DNA from: an uncultured Flavobacteriales bacterium
Lineage (GTDB): Bacteria; Bacteroidota; Bacteroidia; Flavobacteriales; UBA7430
DNA length: 11,516 nt
Reading direction: 5' to 3'
NCBI GenBank assembly: GCA_913041775.1
Contig: CAJWJW010000022.1
Span: forward strand, 1 to 11,516
Within the stretch, counting starts at the first letter, position 1; every line of letters begins with the position of its first letter. The position numbers were made by a program, and so were the translations under genes. The notes under the pieces are model-generated. The model searched no databases. It was not told the origin of the DNA and was given only the letters and a program-made list of their open reading frames with translations. Shown here in pieces: positions 1 through 7,210 of the stretch.

Positions 1-1008
1 GTTTATGACGCTTGTGAACCAGTTTCATGTATTTATGTTGCAATTGGTCAAAAAGGTTCTACAGTAGCAGGTATTGTTGCTACTTTGGAAGCAGCAGGAG
101 CGATGGCATATACTACAATTGTTGCAGCAAATGCATCAGATCCTGCAGCAATGCAGTTTTTTGCTCCATTTACTGGTGCCGCGATTGGAGAATACTTTAG
201 AGATACAGGTCGTCCTGCATTAATTGTATTTGATGATTTATCAAAGCAAGCAGTTGCATACCGTGAGGTTTCTTTACTATTGAGAAGACCACCGGGACGT
301 GAGGCCTACCCTGGAGATGTGTTTTTCTTACACTCAAGATTATTAGAAAGAGCTGCAAAATTAATTGAGGTTGATGAAATTGCTGCTCAAATGAATGATT
401 TGCCAGATTCGTTAAAAGGTAAAGTGAAAGGAGGTGGTTCTTTAACTGCTCTTCCAATTATCGAAACACAAGCTGGTGATGTTTCTGCATATATTCCTAC
501 TAACGTAATTTCGATTACTGATGGGCAAATTTTTTTAGAGTCTGATTTATTTTTAGCTGGAGTACGTCCTGCAATTAACGTTGGTATTTCGGTATCACGT
601 GTAGGAGGAGCTGCCCAAATTAAATCAATGAAAAAGATTTCTGGTACATTAAAGTTAGATCAGGCTCAATATCGTGAGTTAGAGGCATTTTCTAAGTTTG
701 GTTCAGACTTAGATGCTGCTACTAAATCTGTTATTGATAAAGGTGCAAGAAATGTTGAAATATTAAAGCAAGCTCAGAACTCTCCTTGTAGAGTTGAAGA
801 TCAATGTGCAATTATCTTTGCTGGAACAAACGGATTAATTATGGACGTTCCTATCAATAAGGTGAAAGAGTTTGAAGCAGATTATCTATCTGTTTTAAAA
901 GCAAGTCATAGTGATATATTATCTGCTTTAAAAGCGGGTAAATTAACTGATGAAGTTGTTGATACTTTAACTAGAGTTACTAAAGAGGTAGCTTCTAAGT
1001 TCGCTTAA
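1..1008 (+). CDS. atpA: ATP synthase F1 subunit alpha, 3' part (5' end outside window)
   Basis: The frame is open from the first base and gives 335 residues ending in TAA, so this is the C-terminal part of the F1 alpha subunit, which forms the alpha3-beta3 head of ATP synthase on the cytoplasmic side of the membrane. Visible family marks are the CIYVAIGQK stretch near residues 10–18, the Walker B strand ALIVFDD ending at D78/D79, SKQAVAYR and LLRRPPGREAYPGD after it, and GISVSRVGGAAQ, whose arginine (visible residue 200) matches the alpha arginine finger (R376 in E. coli). By that match about 175 residues, including the Walker A loop, lie upstream of the window. Nothing in the visible part looks damaged. 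The TTG near position 85 is inside the conserved domain and is not a start. atpG follows after 60 bp. Identity is near certain; only the start is missing. Confidence 0.97.
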   Translation, partial: VYDACEPVSCIYVAIGQKGSTVAGIVATLEAAGAMAYTTIVAANASDPAAMQFFAPFTGAAIGEYFRDTGRPALIVFDDLSKQAVAYREVSLLLRRPPGREAYPGDVFFLHSRLLERAAKLIEVDEIAAQMNDLPDSLKGKVKGGGSLTALPIIETQAGDVSAYIPTNVISITDGQIFLESDLFLAGVRPAINVGISVSRVGGAAQIKSMKKISGTLKLDQAQYRELEAFSKFGSDLDAATKSVIDKGARNVEILKQAQNSPCRVEDQCAIIFAGTNGLIMDVPINKVKEFEADYLSVLKASHSDILSALKAGKLTDEVVDTLTRVTKEVASKFA

Positions 1009-1022
1009 TAAAAAGAATAACT

Positions 1023-1052
1023 AGCGCAAGCGGTTTAACGCTTCGCTTTTTT
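1023..1052 (+). terminator. Terminator-like hairpin inside the atpA–atpG gap
   Basis: AGCGCAAGCG (1023–1032) pairs with CGCTTCGCT (1039–1047) around the loop GTTTAA, giving nine base pairs, six of them G-C, with one bulged C at 1027. Six T residues (1047–1052) follow. This has the form of a Rho-independent terminator, yet it sits between two genes whose products are made for the same complex. It may act as a partial terminator or attenuator that sets the alpha to gamma ratio, or as a stabilising 3' end for the upstream message. The structure is seen directly; its activity is inferred. Confidence 0.6.
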
Positions 1053-1068
1053 AATTTGAATTAGCATA

Positions 1069-1929
1069 ATGGCAAATTTAAAGGAAACTAGAAACAGAAT
1101 TACATCGATAAGATCTACGATGCAAATTACCAGTGCTATGAAAATGGTGTCGGCTGCAAAATTAAAAAGAGCTCAGGGCGCAATTACTCAAATGCGACCT
1201 TACGCAGAGAAATTGCACGAAATTTTAGTAAATCTAAGTGCTACTCTCGACGATTCTACTGAAGGCGTTTATAGTCAAGAAAGAGATACTCAAAAAGTAT
1301 TACTTGTACCTATTGCTTCCAATCGTGGTTTATGTGGAGCCTTTAATGCAAACGTATTTAAAAGGACTGAAAAGCGTATTAAGGAACTTTCTGATCTTGA
1401 TGTACAGGTTTACCCTATCGGGAAAAGATCTGTAGATTACTTCACAGGAAAACATACCATGTTTAATTTTAATCTTGAGATTTTTAACGACTTGAATTTT
1501 GATCGTTCTACTCTTATTGCTCAAGAAGTTATGGATGCTTTTGTTGCAGGTTCTTTTGATAAAGTTGAAATCATTTACAATAAGTTTGTAAATGCTGCGA
1601 CTCAAGAGTTAATAGTAGAGGCGTTTTTACCGGTTAAAGCTGAGGAGCCTGAAGAAGTTCAATTGAATACCGATTATATATTCGAGCCTTCTAAATCTTC
1701 TATTGTTTTAGATCTTATTCCTAAGTCTTTAAAAATACAGCTTTACAAAGGTTTATTAGACTCTCATGCTTCTGAGCATGGTGCTCGTATGACTGCTATG
1801 CATAAGGCAACAGACAATGCGCAAGATCTAAAAGACGATTTAACACTTACTTATAACAGACAACGTCAGGCTGCTATTACTAACGAAATCTTGGAGATTG
1901 TTGGTGGTGCTGAAGCGCTGAAACAATAA
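1069..1929 (+). CDS. atpG: ATP synthase F1 subunit gamma
   Basis: This 286-residue protein is the gamma subunit, the central rotor shaft of F1 that turns inside the alpha3-beta3 head and links it to the membrane c-ring. Both ends carry the conserved coiled-coil helices. The N-terminal one holds RNRITSIRSTMQITSAMKMV (about residues 8–27). The C-terminal one (about 233–283) includes SEHGARMTAMHKATDNA and a terminal ILEIVGGAEAL. The middle has SNRGLCGAFN near residue 84–93, also typical. The length is normal for the family (about 285–290). ATG 1069 is chosen because MANLKETRNRI is the usual N-terminus. It follows atpA in the standard order, but the next gene is not atpD; in Bacteroidota the beta and epsilon genes are commonly at another locus. 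Terminator-like hairpins lie on both sides. Confidence 0.98.
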   Translation: MANLKETRNRITSIRSTMQITSAMKMVSAAKLKRAQGAITQMRPYAEKLHEILVNLSATLDDSTEGVYSQERDTQKVLLVPIASNRGLCGAFNANVFKRTEKRIKELSDLDVQVYPIGKRSVDYFTGKHTMFNFNLEIFNDLNFDRSTLIAQEVMDAFVAGSFDKVEIIYNKFVNAATQELIVEAFLPVKAEEPEEVQLNTDYIFEPSKSSIVLDLIPKSLKIQLYKGLLDSHASEHGARMTAMHKATDNAQDLKDDLTLTYNRQRQAAITNEILEIVGGAEALKQ

Positions 1930-1944
1930 TCTTTTCATATATCT

Positions 1945-1972
1945 AAAAACCCTGCCTTGGCAGGTTTTTTTT
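1945..1972 (+). terminator. Rho-independent terminator after atpG
   Basis: CCTGCC (1951–1956) and GGCAGG (1959–1964) form an inverted repeat. With a realistic four-base loop CTTG the stem is five G-C-rich pairs. It is followed by eight T residues (1965–1972) and preceded by five A residues (1945–1949), so it could be extended by A-T pairs past a bulged C and might also work in the other orientation. It lies 16 bp after the atpG stop and marks the likely end of the atp transcript. Confidence 0.8.
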
Positions 1973-1992
1973 GTTTTATATCTTTAAGGCTT

Positions 1993-3465
1993 ATGAAATC
2001 GTTTATTATATACCCCAAAAAATTAGGTACTCGTATCTATATCTCTATGTTGGCGCTTTTGCTGGCTTCTTTTTTCTTTATAGGAATTTCTACTTTTTAC
2101 AATTTTAAAAGTCAGAATGTTGAATATCATAACAATCGTTTACAACGAAAAGAAGCAGCTGCCCTTTCCTCTATTGCCTATTATTTAAAAGACAAAAATC
2201 CACAGGAATTTAACGACACCCTAATTTATACACTTTTTAAGTACAAACTTAATGAGTTGGCAGACATCCATAATTTAGATGTTGTATTGTACAACCTTAA
2301 AGGGGAGCTTATTGTTAGCACTAACCAGGAGATTGTACAAACACATATTCTGCCCAATCATTTAGATTTAGCTTCTCTTGGTGATTTAATTAGTGATGAA
2401 AATCCTGTGTTGCTTCATTTGTCTTTCGAAGGTGAGGAATATTTAAATTCGTATCATCTCGTTAACGATCAGCACGACAAAGCTTTTGCAATTATAAGTA
2501 TTCCGTACTTTCAGCTTAACGAAACGTATAAAAGAGACTTAAGAGCTTACTTTGTTGCACTATCCCCTATTTATATATTTCTATTTTTTGGTGCTAGTAT
2601 TATAGCCTACCTTTTATCCAAACAAATTGCCGAGCCTATCGCAAAGCTCTCCTCTGTAATGGGTAAAGCCGCACTTGCTAAGCGATACATGCCTTTATCG
2701 TGGAAGTCTTCTGATGAAATTGGTCAGTTGGTCTCTCAGTACAACTTTATGGTAAAAGAGCTTGAAATGAGCTCTGAGAAGCTCGCTCAAACCCAAAAGG
2801 AATTTGCTTGGAAAGAAATGGCCAAACAAGTAGCGCATGAGATTAAAAATCCACTTACACCAATGAAGTTAAACGTTCAGATGTTTGAGCGGAAAGCAAG
2901 TGTAGCAGACCCTGAGTTTCCTGCTAAAATGAAAAAATTCACTACTTCTTTAATTGAACAGATTGATACATTAGCTCATATTGCCTCAGCATTTTCAGAT
3001 TTTGCCCGGATGCCTTCAAGTAATAAGGAATCACTTAATTTGTCTAAAATCGTAGAAACTACCATCTCTTTTTTCGACCCTTTAAGTAGTGGTATTTTGA
3101 AACTAGACAAAGATTGTTTCATTTTTGCGGATCACGACCAGATTGTACGGGTTCTTAATAATTTATTAAACAATGCTATAGAGGCTGTTTCAGAAGGAGA
3201 TACTCCTATGGTAAGGGTTTCTTTGGAAAAAGGAACTCACAAAATTTTACTACAAGTAGAAGATAATGGTTCTGGTATTCCTTTAGAACTTCAAGATGAA
3301 ATTTTTGAGCCCAATTTCACTACAAAAACTAGTGGTACTGGCTTAGGTTTGGCAATGGTTAAAAAAATCATCGACGACCTAAACGGACATATTTACTTTG
3401 AAACAATCCCAAATAATGGAACTACTTTTTATGTAAGCTTGCCGCTGCTCAAACAAAAAGCCTAA
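1993..3465 (+). CDS. NtrY-like membrane sensor histidine kinase (orphan)
   Basis: This 490-residue protein is a two-component sensor kinase of the inner membrane. A first membrane helix is at about residues 15–35. A region of about 150 residues that should face the periplasm follows, then a second helix at about 187–209 and a HAMP linker (about 210–262, with SSDEIGQL). The HisKA helix contains VAHEIKNPLTP with the phosphorylated histidine at H282; E283 and N286 fit the ExxN/T pattern linked to phosphatase activity. The ATPase domain has its N box at 389–394, DNGSGIP at 424–430 and GTGLGL at 448–453, so the kinase looks intact. No response regulator is next to it, and its signal cannot be told from sequence. 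ATG 1993 is preferred: the same frame opens at TTG 1957, but that codon lies in the terminator hairpin. A weak AAGG (1986–1989) sits three bases before the ATG. The next gene starts after 26 bp. Confidence 0.92.
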   Translation: MKSFIIYPKKLGTRIYISMLALLLASFFFIGISTFYNFKSQNVEYHNNRLQRKEAAALSSIAYYLKDKNPQEFNDTLIYTLFKYKLNELADIHNLDVVLYNLKGELIVSTNQEIVQTHILPNHLDLASLGDLISDENPVLLHLSFEGEEYLNSYHLVNDQHDKAFAIISIPYFQLNETYKRDLRAYFVALSPIYIFLFFGASIIAYLLSKQIAEPIAKLSSVMGKAALAKRYMPLSWKSSDEIGQLVSQYNFMVKELEMSSEKLAQTQKEFAWKEMAKQVAHEIKNPLTPMKLNVQMFERKASVADPEFPAKMKKFTTSLIEQIDTLAHIASAFSDFARMPSSNKESLNLSKIVETTISFFDPLSSGILKLDKDCFIFADHDQIVRVLNNLLNNAIEAVSEGDTPMVRVSLEKGTHKILLQVEDNGSGIPLELQDEIFEPNFTTKTSGTGLGLAMVKKIIDDLNGHIYFETIPNNGTTFYVSLPLLKQKA

Positions 3466-3491
3466 TTTTACTTTTTTATAAAGACTCTCTT

Positions 3492-4265
3492 ATGACTTAC
3501 GAAAATATACTTATTATTTGCGATGCTGGAATCCAAACCATCACTATTAACCGTCCTTCAAAACTTAATGCTTTAAATAAAGCAACCATTGAAGAGTTAA
3601 GCTCTGCTCTGCAATCGGCTGAATGTGATAATGACATACGTGTAATAATCCTTACTGGTTCTGGTGAAAAAGCTTTTGTTGCAGGGGCTGATATTTCAGA
3701 ATTTGCACACTTTTCTGTTGAACAAGGTAAGACTCTGTCGCAAAAAGGTCACGACGATTTATTTAATCGAATAGACCGTATGGAAACGCCTGTAATTGCT
3801 GCTGTAAATGGTTTTGCATTAGGCGGGGGATTGGAGCTAGCGATGTCTTCTCATATTAGAATCTTTGCCGATTCTGCCCGTGTAGGCTTACCTGAAACAT
3901 CTTTAGGTGTTATACCTGGTTATGGTGGCACACAAAGATTAGCGCAAATTGCCGGCAAAGGTAGGGCTATGCAAATGGTTTTAACTGCCGAAATGATTGA
4001 TGCTAATACTGCTCTATCTTATGGAATAACGACTAAAGTTGTACCTCTTGAAGAATTAATGCCTACTGCATTAAAGATGGCTAAAAAGATTTTACGTAAT
4101 TCTCCTATGGCAATCTCTACTGCTATAAAATGTGTAAACGCTAACTATAGTACTGGTGTAGATGGATTAGCTTTTGAGGTTGATGCTTTTGGTAAATGTT
4201 TCGGAACAGTTGATTTTATTGAAGGAACGACTGCATTTTTAGAAAAACGAAAAGCGAGCTTTTAA
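3492..4265 (+). CDS. Enoyl-CoA hydratase (crotonase family)
   Basis: This 257-residue cytoplasmic protein has the usual length of a single-domain crotonase. Such enzymes hydrate trans-2-enoyl-CoA to 3-hydroxyacyl-CoA in fatty-acid beta-oxidation or in short-chain acyl-CoA routes. The N-terminal NRPSKLNALN (20–29), the oxyanion-hole region AFVAGADISEF (61–71) and AAVNGFALGGGLELAM (103–118) are all present. E115 and E135 (in GLPETSLG) match the two catalytic glutamates of true hydratases such as rat mitochondrial E144 and E164, which favours hydratase over isomerase or hydrolase members. PGYGGTQRL follows, as expected. It has no beta-oxidation partner in view; its neighbours are a sensor kinase and a polysaccharide flippase. 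Chain-length preference cannot be read from the sequence. The flippase starts 19 bp downstream, so co-transcription is likely. Confidence 0.93.
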   Translation: MTYENILIICDAGIQTITINRPSKLNALNKATIEELSSALQSAECDNDIRVIILTGSGEKAFVAGADISEFAHFSVEQGKTLSQKGHDDLFNRIDRMETPVIAAVNGFALGGGLELAMSSHIRIFADSARVGLPETSLGVIPGYGGTQRLAQIAGKGRAMQMVLTAEMIDANTALSYGITTKVVPLEELMPTALKMAKKILRNSPMAISTAIKCVNANYSTGVDGLAFEVDAFGKCFGTVDFIEGTTAFLEKRKASF

Positions 4266-4284
4266 TTTTTGTAAATCGATTTAA

Positions 4285-5748
4285 TTGACGGGTCTAAAAA
4301 AATTAGCTGGAGAAACAGCCATTTATGGTTTAAGTAGTATAATTGGGCGTTTGCTCAATTTTCTACTCGTACCTCTGTATACCAGTATTTTTGCTCCGAG
4401 CGATTATGGAGTACTTTCAGTACTACTAGCTTTAGTCGCTTTTACAATGGTCCTTTTAACCTACGGATTAGAAACCTCCTTTTTTCATTTTGCAACTAAA
4501 GAAAAGAATTCAGAAGCTGTTTTTGCTACAGGCTTCCTCTCTCTTATTGCTACTACTCTACTATTTTTAGTATTAGCGATTCCTCAATCCTCTCTTATTG
4601 CCGAACTCTTGCATATTTCGGAAAACGAAAATTTTGTAACTTATTTAATTTGGATTTTAGCTTTCGATGTACTCTCAAGCCTTCCTTTTGCTAAGCTTAG
4701 ACTAGACAATAAGCCCTGGCATTTTGCTAGTATTAGAATTGTAAATATTAGTGTAAATATTGGCTTAAATTTATTCTTCTTCCTCTTGTGTCCTTATTTA
4801 GTGAAACAAGCTTATGCTGCCAGTTTTATTGATTCTTTTTACGAGCCTAGCTTTGGTATTGGCTATGCTTTTATTGCGTATTTTACTTCAAGCTTTCTCA
4901 CCTTCCTCCTACTTTTACCCAAAGTGTTTAAGGTTAAATTTACCTTTGATTATGCTTTATGGAAAAAGATGATTACTTACGGATTTCCACTTCTTTTTGG
5001 TGGTTTAGCTTATGTTACGAACGAGATGGTAGACCGCTTTTTATTGGACTACCTATTGCCTGCAGATATTGCCAGTACCCAAGTTGGAATCTATTCGGCA
5101 TGTTATAAAATTGCCATCTTCATGTCCCTTTTCATTCAGGCTTTTCGCTATGGTGCAGAACCATTTTTCTTTGCACAAGCACAAAAAGAAGGTGCTAAAG
5201 AGCAGTATGCTAGTGTAATGCGTTATTTCGTTGCTTTTACAGGACTCATTTTTTTAGTGGTTAATGTTTATATAGACATTATTAAAGGATTTATAAGAAA
5301 TGACGCCTACCATGAAGGTTTGGCAGTAGTTCCTATTTTGTTGCTGGCCAATTTGTTCTCCGGTATTTATTTCAATCTCTCTGTGTGGTATAAAGTAAGC
5401 GATAAAACCAGATTTGGCGCGTACTTTTCTATTTTTGGAGCCCTGCTAACTATTTCATTTAATATACTCTTAATTCCTTCCTTCTCTTACATAGGTTCTG
5501 CTTGGGCTACTTTAATTTGTTATTCTTCTATGTGCTTGGCTTCTTATGTTTTTAGTAGACGCTACTACCCTATCCCTTACGATTCTAAGCGTATTTTTAC
5601 CTACCTAATTTCTGCGCTAAGTTTGTTTTATATTTGGTCTGTTTGTCACGACGACTATTTCTTGCTGAGTACCCTCTTATGTCTAGTCTATATGTTTATA
5701 GTATTGGTATTAGAAAAGCGAAAAAAAAGCAGTACTTTCAAGCACTAA
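4285..5748 (+). CDS. Polysaccharide/lipid-linked oligosaccharide flippase (Wzx/MATE-like, MOP superfamily)
   Basis: This 487-residue protein is almost wholly hydrophobic, with a dozen or more predicted membrane helices spread over its length. It opens with KKLAGETAIYGLSSIIGRLL, the N-terminal pattern of RfbX/Wzx-type polysaccharide biosynthesis proteins of Bacteroidota. Members of this superfamily move lipid-linked sugar units across the inner membrane for surface polysaccharide or LPS O-unit assembly. The cargo here is unknown. A TTG start at 4285 is chosen: an in-frame TAA (4282–4284) lies directly before it, and the next in-frame ATG is about 50 residues inside, after the first conserved helix. 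Loop PLYTSIFAPSDYGVLS after helix 1 also fits the family. The C-terminus is short and basic. dut begins 16 bp downstream, and a sugar nucleotidyltransferase comes after it, supporting a link to glycan building. MurJ is a related alternative but less likely by its N-terminal pattern. Confidence 0.88.
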   Translation: MTGLKKLAGETAIYGLSSIIGRLLNFLLVPLYTSIFAPSDYGVLSVLLALVAFTMVLLTYGLETSFFHFATKEKNSEAVFATGFLSLIATTLLFLVLAIPQSSLIAELLHISENENFVTYLIWILAFDVLSSLPFAKLRLDNKPWHFASIRIVNISVNIGLNLFFFLLCPYLVKQAYAASFIDSFYEPSFGIGYAFIAYFTSSFLTFLLLLPKVFKVKFTFDYALWKKMITYGFPLLFGGLAYVTNEMVDRFLLDYLLPADIASTQVGIYSACYKIAIFMSLFIQAFRYGAEPFFFAQAQKEGAKEQYASVMRYFVAFTGLIFLVVNVYIDIIKGFIRNDAYHEGLAVVPILLLANLFSGIYFNLSVWYKVSDKTRFGAYFSIFGALLTISFNILLIPSFSYIGSAWATLICYSSMCLASYVFSRRYYPIPYDSKRIFTYLISALSLFYIWSVCHDDYFLLSTLLCLVYMFIVLVLEKRKKSSTFKH

Positions 5749-5764
5749 ACGAAGCAATATACTT

Positions 5765-6199
5765 ATGCAAATTGAGATCATAAATCGCTCTAAACACCCA
5801 CTGCCTAAATACGAAACAACCCTATCTGCAGGCATGGATTTACATGCCAATATTGAGCAGTCTATTTCTTTAAAACCAATGCAGAGAGTTTTGGTTAAAA
5901 CAGGTTTGTTTATTGCATTACCCGATAATTTTGAAGCACAAATCCGCCCGCGTAGTGGCTTGGCTTATAAAAAGGGAATTACTGTTCTTAATAGTCCTGG
6001 CACTATAGACGCTGATTATAGAGGAGAAGTAGGGGTGCTATTAGTTAATTTGTCAGACGAAGAATTTATTATTGAAGATGGAGAGCGCATTGCACAAATG
6101 GTGATTTCTCCATATACTAAAGCCCAATGGAATGCCGTTACCGAACTGTCAGAAACCGATAGAGGTGAAGGTGGATTTGGATCAACTGGAAATAAATAA
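5765..6199 (+). CDS. dut: Deoxyuridine 5'-triphosphate nucleotidohydrolase (dUTPase)
   Basis: This 144-residue protein hydrolyses dUTP to dUMP and pyrophosphate, which keeps uracil out of DNA and supplies the dTMP precursor. It acts in the cytoplasm as a homotrimer in this family. All five motifs are seen in order: SAGMDLHA (21–28), PRSGLAYKKG (62–71), GTIDADYRGEVG (79–90), DGERIAQMVI (105–114), and the C-terminal arm RGEGGFGSTG (133–142) that closes over the bound nucleotide. D82 is the expected catalytic aspartate of motif 3. Length is normal and nothing is missing. It is placed between the flippase (16 bp upstream) and the nucleotidyltransferase (12 bp downstream), so it probably shares their transcript although its task is in nucleotide metabolism. 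Confidence 0.97.
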   Translation: MQIEIINRSKHPLPKYETTLSAGMDLHANIEQSISLKPMQRVLVKTGLFIALPDNFEAQIRPRSGLAYKKGITVLNSPGTIDADYRGEVGVLLVNLSDEEFIIEDGERIAQMVISPYTKAQWNAVTELSETDRGEGGFGSTGNK

Positions 6200-6211
6200 A
6201 GAATATATATT

Positions 6212-7210
6212 ATGAAGATCATTGTCCCTATGGCCGGTAGAGGGTCTCGATTGAGACCACATACTTTAACCCTACCTAAACCACTTATTCCTATTGCAGG
6301 GAAACCAATTGTTCAGCGTTTGGTAGAAGATATTACACGAGTTTGTGGTCAAAAGGTAACAGAGATTGCTTTCGTAATAGGTGATTTTGGTGCTGAAGTC
6401 GAAAAAGATTTAACTACCATTGCCCAAGGCTTAGGAGCCAAAGGTTCTATATATCATCAAGACGAAGCTTTGGGTACTGCACACGCAATTTTATGTGCTA
6501 AAGATTCTTTAGAAGGCCCTGTTGTTGTTGCTTTTGCAGACACGCTTTTTAGAGCAGACTTTACTTTAGATGCTAATAAAGATGGTATTATTTGGGTTCA
6601 AAAAGTTGCAGATCCTAAAGCATATGGTGTCATAAAAATGGATGAAAATGCTGTTATTACAGATTTTATTGAAAAACCAGAAGTCTTTGTTTCTGACTTA
6701 GCTATTATAGGGATTTATTTCTTCAAAGATGGATTGAATTTGCGTTCAGAGCTTCAGTATTTGATCGACAACGACATTAAAGATAAGGGTGAATATCAGC
6801 TTACGACTGCCCTGGAAAACATGAAGGTTAAAGGAGCTAATTTCTATCCTGGTAAAGTAGCTGAGTGGTTAGACTGTGGGAATCCACCTGCCGCAATACA
6901 TGCCAACAAAAGAGTGCTAGAGTATACCGATAATCAGCAAGATAGAGTAGGGCTGTTTCAAGATAATGCAACCATTATTGAGCCTTGTTATATTGGCGCT
7001 GATGTTCGCTTAATAAATTGCACTGTTGGTCCGCATGTTTCTATTGGAGATTCTACTAGCATTTCTAACAGTACTCTAAAAAATACAATTATTCAAAACA
7101 ACACTACTATACAAAATGCCAATATAGAGGATTCTATGATAGGTAATAATGTTGATTATACGGGTGGTACAAAACGTGTAAGTATTGGTGATTATTCTAA
7201 AATTGGATGA
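6212..7210 (+). CDS. Sugar-phosphate nucleotidyltransferase with C-terminal left-handed beta-helix tail
   Basis: This 332-residue cytoplasmic protein should join a sugar 1-phosphate to an NTP, releasing pyrophosphate and giving a nucleotide sugar. The N-terminal signature runs G9-x-G-x-R13-L-x-P16, then LPKPLIPIAGKP with K23 as the phosphate-binding lysine. DEALGTAHAI (84–93) is the base and sugar contact region, D110 (AFADT) a metal ligand, EKP at 154–156 the usual second lysine loop, and D221 in WLDCGN the second metal aspartate. Residues from about 250 on form irregular hexapeptide repeats (IGADVRLINC, VGPHVSIGD and others), a short left-handed beta-helix. Thus it resembles RmlA plus an extra tail, or GlmU without a full acetyltransferase domain (GlmU is about 456). 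The exact sugar and base (dTTP or UTP, glucose or another) cannot be set. Its stop overlaps the next start as ATGA. Confidence 0.9.
   Translation: MKIIVPMAGRGSRLRPHTLTLPKPLIPIAGKPIVQRLVEDITRVCGQKVTEIAFVIGDFGAEVEKDLTTIAQGLGAKGSIYHQDEALGTAHAILCAKDSLEGPVVVAFADTLFRADFTLDANKDGIIWVQKVADPKAYGVIKMDENAVITDFIEKPEVFVSDLAIIGIYFFKDGLNLRSELQYLIDNDIKDKGEYQLTTALENMKVKGANFYPGKVAEWLDCGNPPAAIHANKRVLEYTDNQQDRVGLFQDNATIIEPCYIGADVRLINCTVGPHVSIGDSTSISNSTLKNTIIQNNTTIQNANIEDSMIGNNVDYTGGTKRVSIGDYSKIG

Noticed and set aside
197..457. Open minus-strand frames inside atpA, and likewise in atpG (1330–1605), dut (6016–6222) and the EnvC-like gene (10542–10742)
   Set aside because: Each lies wholly or mainly opposite a well-conserved gene and its translation looks like nothing known; they are shadows.
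1051..1058. TTAATTTG before atpG as a -7 promoter box
   Set aside because: One consensus base is wrong and no TTG lies about 19 bp upstream; the stretch is simple AT-rich spacer.
1238..1435. Second plus-strand frame inside atpG
   Set aside because: It overlaps a fully conserved gene in another phase and has no recognisable product.
1957..1992. Upstream TTG start that would add 12 residues to the kinase
   Set aside because: The codon lies within the atpG terminator stem-loop and the added residues would be encoded by its T-tract; ATG 1993 gives a normal N-terminus before the first membrane helix.
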